Shown: positions 46,441 through 55,151, counted from the first letter of the stretch. The stretch: DNA of 64,000 bases from Sphaerimonospora mesophila NBRC 14179 = JCM 3151 (GCA_001552515.1 BCRI01000005.1:62001-126000), one strand, 5' to 3'. Notes: generated by a model not told the origin, from the letters alone. A program made the numbers and translations.

Positions 46441-46472
46441 AAGGCCCCGGGTCCGACCGGACCCGGGGCCTT
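46441..46472 (-). terminator. Attenuator hairpin before aroF
   Basis: Fourteen-base arms AAGGCCCCGGGTCC (46441-46454) and its complement (46459-46472) with a GACC loop; one flanking pair can be added. On the minus strand the hairpin is followed by CTGTTTGTC. It lies between the leader-peptide stop and the aroF start, as expected for a regulated terminator. Confidence 0.8.
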
Positions 46473-46486
46473 CGTTCGCCTGGCTG

Positions 46487-46567
46487 TCAGCGCAGCGCTT
46501 GCGGGCGAGCGGTCCTCACGGGTCCGTCGCCATACCAAAACACGAAAAACGCAGAAGCGGTGCGCAT
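46487..46567 (-). CDS. Aromatic leader peptide of the aroF attenuator
   Basis: A 26-codon frame on the minus strand beginning MRTASAFFVFWYGDGP and ending with TGA at 46487-46489. The run Phe-Phe-Val-Phe-Trp-Tyr would stall ribosomes when any of the three aromatic aminoacyl-tRNAs is short. TATATT (46574-46579) ends 6 nt before the ATG, so translation probably begins on a leaderless mRNA; ATG 46585 is in frame as an alternative. It lies 87 bp before aroF with the hairpin between. Confidence 0.8.
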   Translation of the reverse strand: MRTASAFFVFWYGDGPVRTARPQALR

Positions 46568-46650
46568 GCTCGAAATATAGCGCATGGCCCTCGCGCCCGG
46601 GGGAGGGGACCGGTGGGAGCCGGTTTCGCGCCTGGTGGCAGGATGGCTGC

Positions 46651-47292
46651 GTGCCGGAGATTCCCGACCCGGAGATACGTGAACCGGAGATCCCCGAAGT
46701 GGAGACCCGCCTGCCCCCGGGCCAGTACATCCCGCGGGGGCGGCCGATCCTCCACTACGGCAGGGTGCCGGCGTTCCGTCCGCAGAGCTGGCGCTTCCAG
46801 GTATTCGGCGCCACGGCCTCGGGCGAGGAGCACCGCTTCACCTGGGAGGAGTTCTCCAGGCTGCCCCGCATGACCGTGCTCGCCGACTTCCACTGCGTCA
46901 CCAAGTTCTCGATCATGGGGAACGAGTGGGGCGGCATTCCGGCGGCGGCGCTGCTCGAGCGGGTCCCGCCCGACCCCGGCGTGCGCCACGTCATGATCTG
47001 GGCGGAGTACGGCTACAGCGCCAACATGAGGTTCGGCGACTTCGACCGGCCGACCACGCTGTTCGCCACCGAGCTCGACGAGAAGCCGCTCGCGCCCGAG
47101 CGCGGCTTTCCCGTCCGTCTCGTCGTCCCCCACCTGTACGCCTGGAAGAGTGTGAAGTGGGTCCGCGCGGTGGAGTACCTGCTGGAGGACCGGCGGGGCT
47201 TCTGGGAGGAGCGCGGCTACCACAACATCGGCGATCCATGGCAGGAACAGCGCTACTCATATCAGGAGGACCCGGGCGACGGCCCGCCCTGA
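46651..47292 (+). CDS. Sulfite-oxidase-family molybdopterin protein
   Basis: About 213 residues with the oxidoreductase molybdopterin-binding fold. The Mo-ligand Cys lies in VLADFHCVTKFSIMG near residue 90. GNEWGGIPAAALLE and RLVVPHLYAWKSVKWV (C-terminal pterin-side block) resemble YuiH/MsrP-like short members. There is no signal peptide; the N-terminus is a PEIP/PEIRE repeat. The electron partner is not nearby. GTG 46651. The role is unknown; relatives repair methionine sulfoxide or oxidise sulfite. Confidence 0.82.
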   Translation: MPEIPDPEIREPEIPEVETRLPPGQYIPRGRPILHYGRVPAFRPQSWRFQVFGATASGEEHRFTWEEFSRLPRMTVLADFHCVTKFSIMGNEWGGIPAAALLERVPPDPGVRHVMIWAEYGYSANMRFGDFDRPTTLFATELDEKPLAPERGFPVRLVVPHLYAWKSVKWVRAVEYLLEDRRGFWEERGYHNIGDPWQEQRYSYQEDPGDGPP

Positions 47293-47320
47293 GCCCCCTC
47301 CAGCCGCTACCTTTGCCCGC

Positions 47321-48454
47321 GTGTCGATAGCCCTGTGTCTGGCGGCCCTGTGGCTGCCGCTCTGCGGGATGTCCGCCCTCGCCGGGTACGGCCTCGGCCG
47401 GCGGCGGTCGTGCCGCGACGGTCTGGCGGGCGAGGCGGGTGAGGCCGCCCATCTCGCCCTGCACATCGCCGGGCTGGCCGCGCCCTCGCTGCGGACGGGC
47501 CTGAACCGCGACTCCGCGCGCCGAGCCGTACGGCACCTGCGTGCCCTGCTCGGCACGCCGGCCCTGGCGATCACGTCCCTCGACCGGGTCCTCGCCCGCG
47601 ACGGCGAGGGCGTGCCGGGGGACGAGGCGATCCTCGCCGAGGCGCGGGCCGCGCTGCGGGCGGGGTGGCCCCACGTGGTCGTGGGCGAGGGGGTGCTGGT
47701 GCCGCTGACCGTGGAGGGCCGGGTGGTCGGCGCGCTCGCCGCCTATGACGCAGATGCCGGTCACGCGCTGGCGCGCATCGCGACGGAGGTGGGCCGCTGG
47801 GTCTCCGGGCAGCTCGAGCTGGCCGAGCTCGACTCGTCCCGGCGGCGGACGCTGGAGGCCGAGACGCGGGCGCTGAGCGCGCAGATCTCGCCGCACTTCG
47901 TCTACAACTCGCTGACCACGATCGCCTCGTTCGTCCGTACGGAACCGGAGCGGGCCCGTGAGCTGCTGCTGGACTTCGCCGACTTCACCCGCTACGCGCT
48001 GCGCAGGACCAGGGACTTCACCACGCTCGCCGACGAGCTGAGCTGCATGGACCGCTATCTGGTGCTGGAGCGGGCGAGGTTCGGCGACCGCCTGCGTTTC
48101 ACCGTGCAGGTGGCCCCCGAGGTGCTGCGGGTGCCGGTGCCGTTCCTGTGTCTGCAGCCGCTGGTCGAGAACGCGATCAAACACGGCATGCCCGGCGAGG
48201 TCCGGGTGGTCATCAAGGACGCCGGGCCCGAGGCGCACATCTCCATCGAGGACGACGGGGTCGGCATGGACCCCGAGCACGTGCGGGCCATCCTCGGCGA
48301 GGAGCCCAAGGGGATCGGGCTGAGCAACGTCGACCTGCGGATGCGCCGCATCTACGGGCACGATTACGGCCTCGTCGTCGACACCGCCCCCGGCGCGGGG
48401 ACGAAGATCCAGCTCCGCATCCCGAAGACCCGTCCGCAGCCGAGCCTCATCTAG
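47321..48454 (+). CDS. LytS/YpdA-type sensor histidine kinase
   Basis: A 377-residue kinase: an N-terminal membrane segment, a GAF-like sensory region (about 60-170), a His_kinase domain with AQISPHFVYNSLTT (phospho-His near 191) and an HATPase with VENAIKHGMPG and DDGVGM, then GIGLSNVDLRMRRIYG. Such kinases pair with LytTR regulators, and one lies 49 bp downstream. GTG start. The stimulus is unknown. Confidence 0.9.
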   Translation: MSIALCLAALWLPLCGMSALAGYGLGRRRSCRDGLAGEAGEAAHLALHIAGLAAPSLRTGLNRDSARRAVRHLRALLGTPALAITSLDRVLARDGEGVPGDEAILAEARAALRAGWPHVVVGEGVLVPLTVEGRVVGALAAYDADAGHALARIATEVGRWVSGQLELAELDSSRRRTLEAETRALSAQISPHFVYNSLTTIASFVRTEPERARELLLDFADFTRYALRRTRDFTTLADELSCMDRYLVLERARFGDRLRFTVQVAPEVLRVPVPFLCLQPLVENAIKHGMPGEVRVVIKDAGPEAHISIEDDGVGMDPEHVRAILGEEPKGIGLSNVDLRMRRIYGHDYGLVVDTAPGAGTKIQLRIPKTRPQPSLI

Positions 48455-48503
48455 CTGCAGGTATCACTTGCGTAACCACTCGGTTACAGGCACGGTGGTG
48501 GAC

Positions 48504-49232
48504 ATGTTACGCGTCCTTGCGGTAGACGACGAGGTTCCCGCACTGTCCGAGCTCGCCTATCTCCTCCGGCGGGACGCCCGTGTGAAGCAGGTCAAGACGG
48601 CGTCGGACAGCGCGGCGGCGCTTCAGGACATGGTGCAGATGATCGCCGCGGGGGAGCGGCTCGACGGGGTCTTCCTGGACATCCGGATGCCCGGTCTCGA
48701 CGGTCTCGACCTGGCCAGGCTCATCGGCGGCTTCCCCACCCCGCCGCGGCTGGTCTTCGTGAGCGCGCACGACTGCGCGGTCCAGGCGTTCGAGCTGGAG
48801 GCCGTCGACTACCTGCTCAAGCCGGTGCGTCCCGAGCGGCTGGCCGAGGCCGTACGCCGGCTCGCGGCCGCGGTCGCGGCCGGTGACGGGGAGGCGGCGC
48901 CGGACGACGTCATCCCGGTGGAGCTGGGCGGGCGCACGAAGTTCGTGGCCCAGCAGGACGTGTGCTACGCCGAGGCGCAGGGCGACTACGTGCGCCTGCA
49001 CACCGCCGACGCCAACTATCTGGTGCGGATGTCCCTGGCGGCGCTGGAGCGGCGGTGGGGCGGCGCCGGCTTCATCCGGGCGCACCGCAGCACGCTGGTG
49101 AACGCCAGGCACGTGATCGAGATGCGATTCGACGCGGGGCGGATGGTGCTCCAGGTGGGGGAGCAGGTGCTACCGGTGAGCAGGCGGCACACCCGGCAGG
49201 TCCGGGAACTGCTCGTAGGCCAGTTCCGCTGA
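48504..49232 (+). CDS. LytTR-family response regulator
   Basis: A 242-residue regulator. The receiver domain (VLAVDDEVPAL, phospho-Asp near 59 in VFLDIRMPG, Lys in LLKPVRPERL) is followed by a LytTR DNA-binding domain (about 145-240, with YAEAQGDYVRLHTA and FIRAHRSTLVNARHV). It partners the LytS-type kinase upstream. Start ATG 48504; an in-frame ATG lies 36 bases upstream. LytTR proteins bind paired imperfect direct repeats; none was identified here. Confidence 0.9.
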   Translation: MLRVLAVDDEVPALSELAYLLRRDARVKQVKTASDSAAALQDMVQMIAAGERLDGVFLDIRMPGLDGLDLARLIGGFPTPPRLVFVSAHDCAVQAFELEAVDYLLKPVRPERLAEAVRRLAAAVAAGDGEAAPDDVIPVELGGRTKFVAQQDVCYAEAQGDYVRLHTADANYLVRMSLAALERRWGGAGFIRAHRSTLVNARHVIEMRFDAGRMVLQVGEQVLPVSRRHTRQVRELLVGQFR

Positions 49233-49559
49233 CCGCAGGGGCGGGCGGAGGGGCCCCAGGCGACCGTTCGTCGCTCAGGATGCTCCGCTCGTCGCGATCG
49301 GCGGGGCCGCATGGCGCGAACTGGAGACCGCTCGTCCGAAGGGACTCCCCGCGGCCTCATTACTCCTCGTAGTCTTTCGAGCATTGCAAGACACGCCGGG
49401 TGGCCGACAAGGTGAGCGAGATCTGACCTCAAGGCCACAGGGGCCGGGCTCTACTCGGGGGGGAAGGGCCCGGCCCCGGCGTGGCGGAGAGTACGCGGAC
49501 GCGATCCGGCCACACGGGGGCGCCGGATCGCGCCGCGACCCCGTCCGCTCAGGCCCCGC
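49233..49559. other. Intergenic region with one hairpin
   Basis: A 327-bp gap between the convergent LytTR and nfo genes. The only structure seen is GGGGCCGGGC (49440-49449) pairing with GCCCGGCCCC (49468-49477) across an 18-base loop, a likely terminator for either strand. No coding frame with convincing codon use was found. Confidence 0.5.
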
Positions 49560-50393
49560 TCAGCGGAGTTTCTTGAGCAGCTCGATGTCCTCCCGGTGCT
49601 TGTCCGCCTTGCCCGGCGTCTCGATGCAGACGGGCACACCGGCGGCCACCGGATGACGCATCAGGTCGGCGAACGCCTGGGCGCCGATGTGGCCGGCACC
49701 GATGTTCTCGTGCCGGTCACGCTTCGATCCGCAGGGGTCCTTGGAATCGTTGGCGTGGATCAGCTTGAGCCGGCCGGGGGCGACCTCGTGCAGCGCGTCC
49801 AGCGTGAGCCGTACGCCGCCGGGAGCGGCCAGGTCGTGTCCGGCGGCGAACACGTGACAGGTGTCCAGGCACACCCCCACCCTGGGGTGGAGGTCCAGCG
49901 CCTCCAGGTAGGGCCCCAGATCCTGTACGGTCGCGCACAGCATCCGGCCCTGCCCGGCCATCGGCTCCAGCAGCAGGTCGGGGCCGTCGTCGGGAATCTC
50001 GTCCAGCAGCGGCAGCAGGTGCTCACGCACCTGGCGCATCGCGTCCTCGTACGACTGGCTGACGGCCGAGCCGGTGTGCACGACCACGCCGAGCGCGCCG
50101 ATCGCCGCGGCCCGGCGGAGGGTGTGGCGGACGACCGCCACCGAGTTCTCCAGCGTGGCCCCGGTCGGCGATCCGAAGTTGACGAGGTAGTTGGCGTGCA
50201 CGAACACCGGCATCCCGGACTCGCGCAGCCTGGCGTCCTCCGCGGGGTCGCCCGCGCTGAGCGCCCAGCCGCGCGGGTTGGTGACGAACACCTGGACCAT
50301 CTCGGCGCCGATGTCGGCGGCGTAGCGCAGCCCGCCGGTGGCCAGGCCGCCGGCGACGAAGACGTGCCCGCCGATGAGAGTGGAAGGAGACAT
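49560..50393 (-). CDS. nfo: Deoxyribonuclease IV (AP endonuclease family 2)
   Basis: A 277-residue TIM-barrel endonuclease IV that cuts DNA 5-prime of abasic sites. It has the family motifs VFVHANYLVNFG, LLLEPMAGQG, VGVCLDTCHVFAAGHD and IHANDSKDPCGSKRDRHENIG, which hold the zinc ligands. ATG 50393 with GGAAGGAG upstream on the coding strand; 113 more codons are open upstream without similarity. It is divergent from the uraD gene. Confidence 0.93.
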   Translation of the reverse strand: MSPSTLIGGHVFVAGGLATGGLRYAADIGAEMVQVFVTNPRGWALSAGDPAEDARLRESGMPVFVHANYLVNFGSPTGATLENSVAVVRHTLRRAAAIGALGVVVHTGSAVSQSYEDAMRQVREHLLPLLDEIPDDGPDLLLEPMAGQGRMLCATVQDLGPYLEALDLHPRVGVCLDTCHVFAAGHDLAAPGGVRLTLDALHEVAPGRLKLIHANDSKDPCGSKRDRHENIGAGHIGAQAFADLMRHPVAAGVPVCIETPGKADKHREDIELLKKLR

Positions 50394-50553
50394 CGCGACC
50401 TCCGCGCTAATCACACCCCGATTGGTTTCCAGACAACTCTGCCTGCTCGCGGCCGGTCCTTTGGCACAACCTACAAACGGGTGGGGCCACGGGGGCGGAG
50501 GGTTGGAGCCCACGCCGCTGGATCGGGCGGCCGGCCCGCTGTGTACTTTCGGC

Positions 50554-51081
50554 ATGCGAGAACTCGGCCGGGCGGACCTCCGCTCCTGCTGTGCCTCCAC
50601 CGGCTGGGTGTCGGCGGTCGCCGCACGGCAGCCGTACCGGGACCTCGACGGGCTGCGCCGGGCGGGCGCGGCGGCGCTGGCCGCGCTGAGCTGGCCCGAC
50701 GTGCTGGAGGCGCTGGCCGCGCATCCCCGCATCGGCGAGCGGCCCGTCGGCGACGGCAGGGAGGCCGCCTGGTCGCGCGCGGAACAGGCGGGCGTGAATC
50801 AGACGGGCGCCGATCGGTCGGGCGCCGATCAGGCGGGTGCCGGTCGGGAGGGCGGCGATCGGGAGGTGCTCGACGCGCTGCGCGCGGGCAACGCCGCCTA
50901 CGAGAGCCGGTTCGGCCACGTCTACCTGGTCTGCGCGACCGGGCGCGGTGCGCGGGAGCTGCTCGATCTGCTACGGGCGCGGCTCGGCAACGACGCCGAG
51001 ACCGAACGCGCGGTGGTCCGCGCGGAGCTGGGCAAGATCGTCGATCTCAGGCTGGCCAAGCTGTGGCAGGAGGCGCGATGA
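50554..51081 (+). CDS. uraD: OHCU decarboxylase
   Basis: A 175-residue 2-oxo-4-hydroxy-4-carboxy-5-ureidoimidazoline decarboxylase giving (S)-allantoin in uric acid breakdown. AHPRIGERPVGD holds the catalytic His. A Gly/Ala/Asp-rich insertion (about 90-115, GAD/GAG units) coded by short repeats separates it from ESRFGHVYLVCATGR, the conserved C-terminal block. ATG 50554 with TACTTT ending 4-5 nt upstream. The stop overlaps the hydroxyisourate hydrolase gene (ATGA). Confidence 0.85.
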   Translation: MRELGRADLRSCCASTGWVSAVAARQPYRDLDGLRRAGAAALAALSWPDVLEALAAHPRIGERPVGDGREAAWSRAEQAGVNQTGADRSGADQAGAGREGGDREVLDALRAGNAAYESRFGHVYLVCATGRGARELLDLLRARLGNDAETERAVVRAELGKIVDLRLAKLWQEAR

Positions 51082-51425
51082 GCCTGTCCACCCACGTGCT
51101 GGACACCGCCGCCGGGCGGCCGGCCAAGGACGTGGTCGTACGGCTGTCGCGCCGCACTCCGCACGGTTTCGTCCCGGTGGCCGAGGGCCGTACCGACGGC
51201 GACGGCCGGATCGGCACCTGGTCGCCGCTCGGCCCCGAATGGCTGGCCGACGCCGATCCGCGCCCGGGGACCTACCGCCTCGTCTTCGACACCGGCGCCT
51301 ATCTGGGGGAGGACGCGTTCTTCCCGGAGGTGAGCGTCGTGTTCACGATCAGGGAGGCGGGCGAGCACTGTCACGTGCCGCTGCTGCTGAGCCCCTTCGC
51401 CTACTCGACCTACCGTGGGAGCTAA
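51078..51425 (+). CDS. uraH: 5-Hydroxyisourate hydrolase
   Basis: A 115-residue transthyretin-like protein that hydrolyses 5-hydroxyisourate to OHCU. It opens with STHVLDTAAGRPAKDV, contains CHVPLLLSPFAYSTYRGS and ends in the diagnostic YRGS tetrapeptide. ATG overlaps the uraD stop. The uricase gene follows by 3 bp, so the three ureide genes form one unit. Confidence 0.94.
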   Translation: MSLSTHVLDTAAGRPAKDVVVRLSRRTPHGFVPVAEGRTDGDGRIGTWSPLGPEWLADADPRPGTYRLVFDTGAYLGEDAFFPEVSVVFTIREAGEHCHVPLLLSPFAYSTYRGS

Positions 51426-51427
51426 CC

Positions 51428-52303
51428 GTGTCCAGTAGCTTATCGGTCGTCCTGGGAGCCAACAGATACGGCAAGGCCGAGACGAGGGTGGTGCGGATCA
51501 CCCGGCGTGGGGACGCCCACCGGGTGAAGGACCTCAACGTCAGCACATCCCTGTCGGGAGACATGACCGAGGTCCACCTGAGTGGGGACAACTCGGCCGT
51601 GCTGCCCACGGACACGCAGAAGAACACGGTCTACGCGTTCGCCAAGAAGCACGGCATCGAGGCGATCGAGGACTTCGCGCTGCTGCTGGCCCGGCACTTC
51701 GCGGGCGCCCATCGGGCGGTACGGCACGCCCGGGTCGCGATCGAGGAGTACGACTGGGAGCGCATCGGCTCCGGCGGGCACTCGTTCGTCAGGTCCGGGC
51801 GGGCGACCCGCACCTGCGTGGTGCACGTGGACGAGTCGGGGGAGCGGGTCGTCTCCGGGCTGCGGAACCTCGTCGTCATGAACACGACCGACTCGGAGTT
51901 CCGGGGGTTCGCCAAGGACGAGTACACAACGCTGGCCGAGACCGGCGACCGCGTCCTCGCCACCGAGGTGGCGGCGTCGTGGCGGCATGCCGAACCGCCC
52001 GCCGACTGGGACAAATCGCATGAAACAGCCTGTCAGGCCCTGCTCGCCGCGTTCGCCGACACCTACAGCCGGTCGCTGCAGCAGACCCTCTACGCCATGG
52101 GCACGCGGGTGCTCGCGGACTGCCCCGAGATCTGCGAGGTGCGGCTCTCGCTGCCGAACAAGCACCACTTCGCCGTGGACCTGTCGCCGTTCGGGCTGGA
52201 CAACGACGGGGAGGTCTTCTTCGCGGCCGACCGGCCGTACGGACTGATCGAGGGCACGGTGCTGCGCGAGGACGCCCCCGACCCCGGACCGGCCTGGGAG
52301 TAG
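51428..52303 (+). CDS. Urate oxidase (uricase)
   Basis: A 291-residue cofactor-free uricase converting urate and O2 to 5-hydroxyisourate. Two T-fold halves are visible: ANRYGKAETRVVRITRRGD and PTDTQKNTVYAFAKKHGI in the first, and MNTTDSEFRGFAKDEYTTL and LPNKHHFAVDLSPFGLDNDG in the second. GTG 51428. It is followed by 3 bp and then the xanthine-dehydrogenase FAD subunit gene. Confidence 0.95.
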   Translation: MSSSLSVVLGANRYGKAETRVVRITRRGDAHRVKDLNVSTSLSGDMTEVHLSGDNSAVLPTDTQKNTVYAFAKKHGIEAIEDFALLLARHFAGAHRAVRHARVAIEEYDWERIGSGGHSFVRSGRATRTCVVHVDESGERVVSGLRNLVVMNTTDSEFRGFAKDEYTTLAETGDRVLATEVAASWRHAEPPADWDKSHETACQALLAAFADTYSRSLQQTLYAMGTRVLADCPEICEVRLSLPNKHHFAVDLSPFGLDNDGEVFFAADRPYGLIEGTVLREDAPDPGPAWE

Positions 52304-52306
52304 CCC

Positions 52307-53188
52307 ATGGACTTTCTGCGCGCCCGCACCTGGGCAGAGGCGCTGGAGCTGAAGGCGGAGCGGCCGGAGGCGACGCCGATCCAGGGCGGCACCGACGTGA
52401 TGGTGGAGATCAACCTCGACAAGGGCCGCCCGGCCGCGCTGCTCGACCTCAACCCGGTCGGCGAGCTGACCGGCTGGTCGCGGGAGGGGGAGTGGATCCG
52501 CGTGGGCGCCGGGGTGACCTACGCCCGGCTGATCGACGAGCTGGGCGAGGTGCTGCCGGGCCTGGCCCAGGCGTCCCGCACCGTCGGCTCGCCGCAGATC
52601 CGGAATCGCGGCACGCTCGCCGGCAACCTCGGCGCCGCCTCCCCGGCAGGCGACGGCCACCCCCCGCTGCTGGCCTCGGGCGGGATCGTCGAGGCCGAGT
52701 CGGTGCGCGGGACGCGGCTGATCCCGGTCGCGGAGTTCTACACCGGGGTGAAGCGCAACGCGCTCGCCCCCGACGAGCTGATCCGCGCGGTGCGCGTACC
52801 GGCCGCCGCGGGACCGCAGTACTTCTCCAAGATCGGCACGAGGAACGCCATGGTGATCGCGGTGTGCTCGTTCGCGATCGCGCTCGACGGCTCTGATCGG
52901 CCGGAAGCCCGGCGGGTGGGGACCGGGATCGGGTCGGCGGCGCCGACGCCGCTGCGGGCGGTCGCCGCCGAGGCGTTCCTGGCGGGCGAGCTCGACTGGG
53001 CGGGCGGCTCGGCGCTGGACGAGGAGGTCGCCCGGCGCTTCGGGGAGCTGGTGGCGGCGGCGGCCGCGCCGATCGACGACGTGCGAGGACGGGCGGCCTA
53101 TCGGTCGCACGCCCTGGCCGTCATGGCCCGCCGCACGCTCGGCTGGGCCTGGCACGACTACCTGCGGGCGGGGAGGGGCGCCAGATGA
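52307..53188 (+). CDS. Xanthine dehydrogenase-type FAD subunit
   Basis: A 293-residue FAD-binding medium subunit (CoxM/XdhB-type). It has the GGTDVMVEIN FAD loop near residue 27, GSPQIRNRGTLAGNLGAASPAGD around 100-125, and a C-terminal CO_deh_flav domain. It passes electrons from 2Fe-2S clusters to NAD or quinone. ATG 52307. The stop overlaps the 2Fe-2S subunit gene (ATGA). No molybdopterin subunit gene is present in the window. Confidence 0.9.
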   Translation: MDFLRARTWAEALELKAERPEATPIQGGTDVMVEINLDKGRPAALLDLNPVGELTGWSREGEWIRVGAGVTYARLIDELGEVLPGLAQASRTVGSPQIRNRGTLAGNLGAASPAGDGHPPLLASGGIVEAESVRGTRLIPVAEFYTGVKRNALAPDELIRAVRVPAAAGPQYFSKIGTRNAMVIAVCSFAIALDGSDRPEARRVGTGIGSAAPTPLRAVAAEAFLAGELDWAGGSALDEEVARRFGELVAAAAAPIDDVRGRAAYRSHALAVMARRTLGWAWHDYLRAGRGAR

Positions 53189-53691
53189 GGGTGAACGTCA
53201 CCGTCAACGGCCGGCGGATGGCCGCCGACGACGTGTGGGAGGGCGAGAGCCTGCTCTACGTGCTGCGGGAACGGCTCGGCCTGCCGGGCGCCAAGAACGC
53301 GTGCGAACAGGGCGAGTGCGGGTCCTGCACGGTCTATCTGGACGGCACGCCGGTCTGCGCCTGCCTGGTCGCAGCAGGTCAGGCCGAGGGCCGCGAGGTG
53401 GTCACGGTCGAGGGCCTCGTCTGCGGGGACGACCCGGCCGGGGAAGGCGGACTGCACGAGGTGCAGCGCGCCTTCGTCGCGGCGGGAGCCGTACAGTGCG
53501 GCTTCTGCACGCCCGGGCTCGTCGTGCAGGCGCACGCGCTGGTCGAGCGGACGGCGGGGCGGGTGCCGGAGGACGCCGAGATCAGGGAGGCCCTGGCCGG
53601 CAATCTGTGCCGATGCACCGGATACGAGAAGATCATCGAAGCCGTCCGCCTCGCCGCGGCCCAACGCACCACCGCCACCCCCTCCCCGTGA
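53185..53691 (+). CDS. Xanthine dehydrogenase-type 2Fe-2S subunit
   Basis: A 168-residue small subunit with two 2Fe-2S clusters. Plant-type ligands are in CEQGECGSCTVYLDGTPVCAC, and the helical second-cluster ligands in CGFCTPGL and NLCRCTGYEKI. It links the molybdenum centre to the FAD subunit. The stop TGA lies inside the first box of phased repeat copy B. The large molybdopterin subunit normally encoded next is missing; an amidohydrolase follows instead. Confidence 0.92.
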   Translation: MRVNVTVNGRRMAADDVWEGESLLYVLRERLGLPGAKNACEQGECGSCTVYLDGTPVCACLVAAGQAEGREVVTVEGLVCGDDPAGEGGLHEVQRAFVAAGAVQCGFCTPGLVVQAHALVERTAGRVPEDAEIREALAGNLCRCTGYEKIIEAVRLAAAQRTTATPSP

Positions 53692-53812
53692 TCTTGCGAA
53701 TTCTCGCAGGCATGCCCTCCGACCTGGCCGTCCACCATCCGTGATCTTGCAGAAACTCGCACCGGCACCGCCCTACCTGGGAGTTCTCCTTGCGTGATCT
53801 TGCAGTCCGTCG
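53685..53812. repeat. 53-bp-phased triple-box element (copy B)
   Basis: Three boxes CGTGATCTTGC with GATC at 53690, 53743 and 53796, exactly 53 bp apart and all in minus orientation relative to copy C. A conserved block (CAGGTCGG/CAGGTAGG on the minus strand) sits 20 bases from the start of GATC in two units. The first box supplies the stop codon of the 2Fe-2S subunit; the last contains codons 3-6 of the deaminase. Confidence 0.9.
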
Positions 53813-55151
53813 CGTCGTGATCGAGAACGCCTACATCACGCCCGTGGTGGGCGAGGAGATTCCCTGCGGCCACATCGTCGTCGAAGGCGACCGGATCACC
53901 GCCGTCGGCCCCGGCCCCGCCGGGGCCGTACACGAGGGGGCCGAACGCGTCGACGGCTCCGGCTGCCTGGCGACCCCCGGGCTCGTCAACACCCATCACC
54001 ACCTCTACCAATGGGCCGCCCAGGGGGTGACGCCCGACGGGACGCTGTTCGAGTGGCTGGTGGCGAGCTACCGGCTGTGGGCGAGGCTGGACGCCGAGGT
54101 GGTGTCGGGCGCGGCGACGGCGGGACTGGCCTGGCTGGCCAAGTCGGGCTGCACCACCTCGACCGACCACCACTACGTCTTCCCCAGGGGCCGCGGTGAC
54201 CTGTTCGAGGCCGAGATCGACGCCGCGCGACGGGTCGGACTGCGGTTCCACCCGTGCCGGGGCTCGATGGACCGGGGGAGATCGCAGGGCGGCCTGCCCC
54301 CCGACGACGTGGTGGAGGAGGCCGACGAGATCCTGCGGGCCACCGAGGAAGCGATCCAGAAATTTCACGATCCGTCCTTCGGGTCGATGCTGCGGATCGC
54401 GGTCGCCCCGTGTTCGCCGTTCTCCGTGAGCGGCGATCTCATGATCCGCTCGGCCGAGCTCGCGCGCTCCCACGGCGTACGACTGCACACGCACATCGCC
54501 GAGACCGCCGACGAGGACGAGCACTGCCGGGAACAGCTCGGGATGCTCCCGGTCGAGTACCTCGACGGGCTCGGCTGGCTCGGCCCCGACGTCTGGCTGG
54601 CCCACTGTGTCCACCTCACCGACAAGGACGTCCGCCGCTTCGCCGAGACCGGCACCGGCGCGGCCCACTGCCCCTCGTCGAACGGCCGCCTCGGCGCCGG
54701 CATCGCCCGCGTGGCCGACCTGCTGCGTGCCGGCGCGCCGGTCGGCCTCGGCGTGGACGGCGCCGCCTCCAGCGAGATGACGCCGCTCGCCGGCGAGATC
54801 AGGATGGCCATGCTGATGCAGCGCGCGCGGTACGGCCCGGGCGCGCTGACCGCCCGCCAGGCGCTGGAGCTGGCCACCATCGGCGGGGCCAGGTGCCTCG
54901 GCCGCGCCGCCGAGATCGGCTCGCTCGAGGCGGGCAAGCTGGCCGACATCGCCCTGTGGCGGCTCGGCGGTTTCCACGCCGCCGTCGACGATCCCGTGGT
55001 CGCCTTCGCGTACGGCCAGACGCCGCCGCTGGCCCGGCTCCTGGTCGGCGGCCGGACCGTGGTGGAGGACGGCGAGCTTCGTACGGTGACCGACGCGGCG
55101 GCCGCCGAGGCGGGGACCCGGGCACACCGCCGCCTCCTGGGGGAGACGTGA
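53790..55151 (+). CDS. 8-Oxoguanine-deaminase-type amidohydrolase
   Basis: A 453-residue metal-dependent amidohydrolase of the ATZ/TRZ/8-oxoguanine deaminase group. It shows GLVNTHHHLYQWAAQG (metal His pair), LHTHIAETADEDEHC, WLAHCVHLTDKD and GVDGAASSEM (metal Asp). The purine-catabolic context favours deamination of an oxopurine to urate. TTG 53790 is chosen because GGGAG (53779-53783) precedes it; GTG 53817 is in frame. The gene is bracketed by inverted copies of a phased repeat. Confidence 0.85.
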   Translation: MRDLAVRRVVIENAYITPVVGEEIPCGHIVVEGDRITAVGPGPAGAVHEGAERVDGSGCLATPGLVNTHHHLYQWAAQGVTPDGTLFEWLVASYRLWARLDAEVVSGAATAGLAWLAKSGCTTSTDHHYVFPRGRGDLFEAEIDAARRVGLRFHPCRGSMDRGRSQGGLPPDDVVEEADEILRATEEAIQKFHDPSFGSMLRIAVAPCSPFSVSGDLMIRSAELARSHGVRLHTHIAETADEDEHCREQLGMLPVEYLDGLGWLGPDVWLAHCVHLTDKDVRRFAETGTGAAHCPSSNGRLGAGIARVADLLRAGAPVGLGVDGAASSEMTPLAGEIRMAMLMQRARYGPGALTARQALELATIGGARCLGRAAEIGSLEAGKLADIALWRLGGFHAAVDDPVVAFAYGQTPPLARLLVGGRTVVEDGELRTVTDAAAAEAGTRAHRRLLGET

